Below are positions 6,517 through 9,158 of a stretch of DNA of 9,158 bases, piece by piece. The stretch is from Bacillota bacterium. Lineage in GTDB: Bacteria; Bacillota; Clostridia; Acetivibrionales; DTU013. The stretch is from contig JAEZJL010000108.1 of the NCBI GenBank assembly GCA_023415815.1, positions 1 to 9,158 of the forward strand. Reading direction: 5' to 3'. Position 1 is the first letter of the stretch. Each line of letters starts with the position of its first letter. The translations under genes were made by a program, and so were the position numbers. Under the pieces are notes generated by a model. That model saw nothing but the letters and a program-made list of their open reading frames with translations. It had not been told where the DNA came from and ran no database searches.

Positions 6517-6561
6517 AAACCGACCAATTTTATTTTTACTTATGAGAAGGTGCTTATATAA

Positions 6562-8214
6562 ATGAAAAAACATGTCAAATATACTGCCGTAATCATCGCC
6601 GCGGCAATCATTTTTTTACTTGCCGCCCCGTTTTCAAACGCCCAATACCAGATGCCGGATGTAATCAAGGTAGGCCTGTACTTCAAGGACACGTCGGCGC
6701 ATACAAATACGGCGCTGGCTTCTTTCAATGTCAGCGCGGCATCAGGCCTTCAGATAGGCTTTTTTATGGACAATGCCTTTACGGAGCTTTACAATGAGCC
6801 GACCTCCTCTCTGCTGACGGTACGCAAGGATGCATGGTTTACGAATACAAACGGCGTTCTCAAGGAATTCACCCCGGCCGGAGGGAGCACTCCGGCGGGT
6901 GAAAATTTCGGACCTTATCATATTAAGATAGGCGGGGACTGCCCCGACCTGCAAGCCGTAAACGCGCAGGTACAGGCACTCGGGCAGCAGGGCATAAAGG
7001 CTTATCCCGCTTATGCGGACGCCTGGCAGGTCTGGACGGGAGCTTATACCGACGAAGCATCGGCGGCTGGTGACATCGCCAATTTTACCTCTCTCCTCGG
7101 AGGAGTACAGTGCGCGCTGGTTCAGCCTTCACCGAACGGTATTGCGGTCACGGACGCGTCCAACAATGTATTATGCATCTTCGGCAGCAGCACGGCGCTT
7201 TTCCGGGTTCAGCCCGGACAGGAGAACAACCCCCGCGTATTTACGATAAACAAGGTGCCGTACAGGGGTTCCCTTGAGGTAACCCGGCTTCAGACCAGCG
7301 ATATGACCGTGGTCAACGTATTGGCCATGAGAGAATACCTTTACGGCAATGTACCCCCGGAGATAGGCGGCAGCGCTCCTTTGGAAGCGGTAAAGGCGCA
7401 GGCGCTTGTCTCAAAAATGTATGCCGTCAACAATCTCGGCAAACACAAGAAAACCGGCTTCGATCTGACTGCAAGCGTAAGCGACCAGGTCTACAAAGGC
7501 TATTCCAGCGAGCGTCCCGGCTACAACTCCTCGATCGACGAGGTCGCGGACAAGCTCATCACATATAACGGGGAAATTGCAGATGAGATTTTCTATTTCT
7601 CTTCAAGCGGGGGGCGCACCGAGGATGTCAAAAACGTCTGGGGCAGCTCATACCCTTACCTTGTCAGCGTAGAGGACAAATATGAACGCATCTATTCCTG
7701 GACGAAGACCCTCAGAGCCTCCGACGTAAAGGCCAGGATACCCAATATAGGCAATATACTCGGCATGGACATAACCAGGATCGCCGAAAGCGGCAGAGTG
7801 ACGCAGCTTGCGGTAAGGGGTGACCGCGGGGGTGATCCGAAAAGGCTGGAGCTCGAAGACTGCCGGACGGTTCTTGGTCTCGACAGCCAGCTTTATACCT
7901 TTACCACCGATGCAGACGTATATGTTTCACCGGTGGCTTCAGCGCCGGCAAAAACACAGCTGGGAGGCAAAACGGTCCTCTCCGCGGCGGGCACAAAGAA
8001 GCTGGGCGCGGGGAACAACAAGGTCACGGTGCTCGGAGCCGGAGATCAGAAAAAGACCGTGGCCCTCGTACCCGAAACCTATACCTTCTCGGGCAAAGGC
8101 TGGGGGCATGCCGTCGGGATGAGCCAGGAGGGCGCGATAGGAATGGGCAAGGCCGGCATCAAATACGATGAGATCGTCACCCATTATTTCACCGGGACCA
8201 AAGTCGTGCAATAA
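6562..8214 (+). CDS. Secreted SpoIID/LytB-domain protein with SPOR-like segment
   Basis: A 550-residue exported protein of the SpoIID/LytB family. SpoIID itself is a lytic transglycosylase that trims glycan strands during engulfment, and LytB enhances an amidase. Residues 1-27 are a signal peptide (KK, hydrophobic core, cleavage after SNA). About residues 118-182 look like a SPOR peptidoglycan-binding domain (YHIKIGG ... WQVWTGAYTDEASA). The SpoIID domain covers about 225-445: YLYGNVPPEI places the likely catalytic acid at Glu267, followed by LEAVKAQAL (274-282), FYFSSSGGRTEDVKNVWG (344-361) and YPYLVSV. After a beta-rich insertion (about 446-505) the family's closing motif appears as GKGWGHAVGMSQEGA (511-525), with Ala and Glu where Gly and Trp are usual. 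ATG 6562 has a GAAGGTG-type ribosome site about ten bases upstream. Position next to queA is common in Clostridia. It is longer than classical SpoIID, so I do not assign that symbol. Confidence 0.93.
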   Translation: MKKHVKYTAVIIAAAIIFLLAAPFSNAQYQMPDVIKVGLYFKDTSAHTNTALASFNVSAASGLQIGFFMDNAFTELYNEPTSSLLTVRKDAWFTNTNGVLKEFTPAGGSTPAGENFGPYHIKIGGDCPDLQAVNAQVQALGQQGIKAYPAYADAWQVWTGAYTDEASAAGDIANFTSLLGGVQCALVQPSPNGIAVTDASNNVLCIFGSSTALFRVQPGQENNPRVFTINKVPYRGSLEVTRLQTSDMTVVNVLAMREYLYGNVPPEIGGSAPLEAVKAQALVSKMYAVNNLGKHKKTGFDLTASVSDQVYKGYSSERPGYNSSIDEVADKLITYNGEIADEIFYFSSSGGRTEDVKNVWGSSYPYLVSVEDKYERIYSWTKTLRASDVKARIPNIGNILGMDITRIAESGRVTQLAVRGDRGGDPKRLELEDCRTVLGLDSQLYTFTTDADVYVSPVASAPAKTQLGGKTVLSAAGTKKLGAGNNKVTVLGAGDQKKTVALVPETYTFSGKGWGHAVGMSQEGAIGMGKAGIKYDEIVTHYFTGTKVVQ

Positions 8215-8230
8215 AAATGCGATATAAAAC

Positions 8231-8275
8231 AATACCCTATTGTAAAAAAGCTTTCGATAGGGTATTATTTTTTCC
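8231..8275 (+). terminator. Intrinsic terminator after the SpoIID/LytB gene
   Basis: AATACCCTAT (8231-8240) pairs perfectly with ATAGGGTATT (8257-8266), with a further T-G and G-C pair inside, around an A-rich loop. ATTTTTTCC follows. It lies 16 bases after the stop codon. Confidence 0.9.
8240..8268 (+). promoter_or_regulatory. Candidate queA promoter nested in the terminator hairpin
   Basis: TTGTAA (8240-8245), exactly 17 bases, and TATTAT (8263-8268) form a sigma-A-like promoter whose -35 starts at the end of the left stem arm and whose -10 ends the right arm. It would start transcription near 8275, about 43 bases before queA. No other room for a promoter exists between terminator and queA. 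Confidence 0.45.
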
Positions 8276-8318
8276 GTGATGGACAAAACTGTCATCAAAG
8301 AATATTTTCAGAGGTTTT

Positions 8319-9158
8319 ATGAAACTTAGTGACTTTACATACGAGCTCCCGCAGGAGCTTATAGCGCAGGAGCCGCTGAAGGAGAGGGACGGCTCGAGGC
8401 TGCTTGTGCTCGGGCGTGAAACGGGAGAGATCAGGCACGGCACCTTCAGGGACATACCGGAGTATCTCAGCAGCGGCGACTGCCTGGTGCTTAACGACAC
8501 AAGGGTCATCCCCGCCAGATTGCTGGGAAAGCGGGAGGACACCGGCGGAAGGATAGAATTTGTCCTCCTGAAAAAGCTTGAGGCCGACATCTGGGAGGTC
8601 ATATTGAAGCCCGGAAAGAGGGCAAAGCCGGGAGCCAGATTTGTCTTCGGGGACGGCTTGCTCAAGGCCGAAATACTTGAGCTTGCCGAGGAAGGCAACA
8701 GGTTGGTCAGATTCGAGTATGACGGCATTTTCGAGCAGATACTGGACAGGGTGGGAATCATGCCGCTCCCGCCGTATATAACGAAAACGCTTGAGGATTC
8801 GGAGCGCTACCAGACGGTTTACTCAAAATACAAGGGCTCTGCGGCGGCTCCGACGGCAGGTCTGCATTTTACCGGAAAAATGCTGAAGGAGCTGGAGGAT
8901 AAAGGGGTTCGCATCGCCTATGTCACTTTGCATGTGGGCCTTGGGACCTTCAGACCCGTCAAGGTGGAAAACGTCGAGAGTCATAAAATGCATTCGGAGT
9001 ACTATATTATTCCCGACAAAGCGGCGGGCCTGATAAACGAGGCGCGGAAATCCGGCGGAAGGATTGTCGCCGTGGGGACCACCAGCTGCAGAGTGCTTGA
9101 GACCGCGGCGGACGGCAATGGGAGAATAGCCCCCGGCGAAGGCTGGACGGACATTTTC
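8319..9158 (+). CDS. queA: tRNA preQ1(34) S-adenosylmethionine ribosyltransferase-isomerase QueA, 3'-truncated
   Basis: QueA transfers and isomerises the ribosyl group of S-adenosylmethionine onto preQ1 in the anticodon of GUN tRNAs, making epoxyqueuosine. The 280 visible residues run in frame to the window edge; the family is about 340-345 residues, so roughly the last 60 are missing. Family motifs are LNDTRVIPARL (58-68), MPLPPYI (148-154), SAAAPTAGLHFT (174-185), LHVGLGTF (204-211), HKMHSEYY (222-229) and VGTTSCRVLE (252-261). ATG 8319 has AGAGG only 4 bases upstream, a short spacing, but MKLSDFTYELPQELIAQEP is the normal start of the family. In Clostridia the next gene is often tgt, beyond this window. 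The terminator just upstream suggests that it has its own promoter or depends on readthrough. Confidence 0.97.
   Translation, partial: MKLSDFTYELPQELIAQEPLKERDGSRLLVLGRETGEIRHGTFRDIPEYLSSGDCLVLNDTRVIPARLLGKREDTGGRIEFVLLKKLEADIWEVILKPGKRAKPGARFVFGDGLLKAEILELAEEGNRLVRFEYDGIFEQILDRVGIMPLPPYITKTLEDSERYQTVYSKYKGSAAAPTAGLHFTGKMLKELEDKGVRIAYVTLHVGLGTFRPVKVENVESHKMHSEYYIIPDKAAGLINEARKSGGRIVAVGTTSCRVLETAADGNGRIAPGEGWTDIF

Noticed and set aside
8279..8329. 16-codon frame overlapping the queA start
   Set aside because: It has no ribosome site (the T-run of the terminator precedes it), and the queA start is well supported.
8237..8761. 174-codon minus-strand frame
   Set aside because: It lies opposite queA and through the terminator; Ser-rich low-complexity translation marks it as a shadow.
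1..9158. CRISPR arrays, insertion sequences, phage genes or toxin-antitoxin pairs
   Set aside because: No regularly spaced repeats, transposase-like frames, terminal inverted repeats with target duplications or recognisable toxin pairs were seen.

Overview
The window looks like a chromosomal segment of a Gram-positive, endospore-forming anaerobe of the Clostridia. The evidence is strong GGAGG ribosome binding sites, a lysine riboswitch that controls an asd-dapA-dapB operon, an aspartate-semialdehyde dehydrogenase of the archaeal/fungal-like type, and a SpoIID/LytB protein placed just upstream of queA. No species can be named from the sequence.

Layout. (1) 1-2156, plus strand, AT-rich: the 3' end of a gene for a large secreted multidomain protein (its frame is open through the left edge), then a gene for a small membrane-anchored protein of unknown function. 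(2) 2157-2667: about 510 bases without a convincing gene. Base composition changes here from AT-rich to GC-rich, and a perfect 11-bp inverted repeat lies at the change. (3) 2668-6324, minus strand: a complete lysine/diaminopimelate transcription unit. Read in its own direction it has a sigma-A-like promoter, a lysine riboswitch, an antiterminator/terminator switch, asd, dapA, dapB and a stand-alone protein of two ACT domains. (4) 6325-8275, plus strand: a divergent upstream region with a candidate sporulation (SigE-like) promoter and an unexplained strong Shine-Dalgarno, then a secreted SpoIID/LytB protein with an N-terminal SPOR-like segment, then a terminator. (5) 8319-9158: the first 280 codons of queA, cut by the right edge.

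How the genes work together. Asd makes aspartate semialdehyde, DapA condenses it with pyruvate, and DapB reduces the product. These steps feed lysine and the diaminopimelate of peptidoglycan. The riboswitch lets lysine shut off the set by premature termination, and the two-ACT protein resembles the detached regulatory (beta) part of aspartokinase, so feedback may act at RNA and protein level together. No aspartokinase catalytic domain is in the window. SpoIID/LytB acts on cell-wall peptidoglycan outside the membrane. QueA belongs to queuosine tRNA modification.

I found no CRISPR array, complete transposon, rRNA or functional tRNA, and no clear-cut novel defence or biosynthetic system. The points most worth a second look are the fully readable riboswitch switch, the stand-alone two-ACT protein, a possible queA promoter nested in the upstream terminator hairpin, and the composition boundary near 2550-2650.
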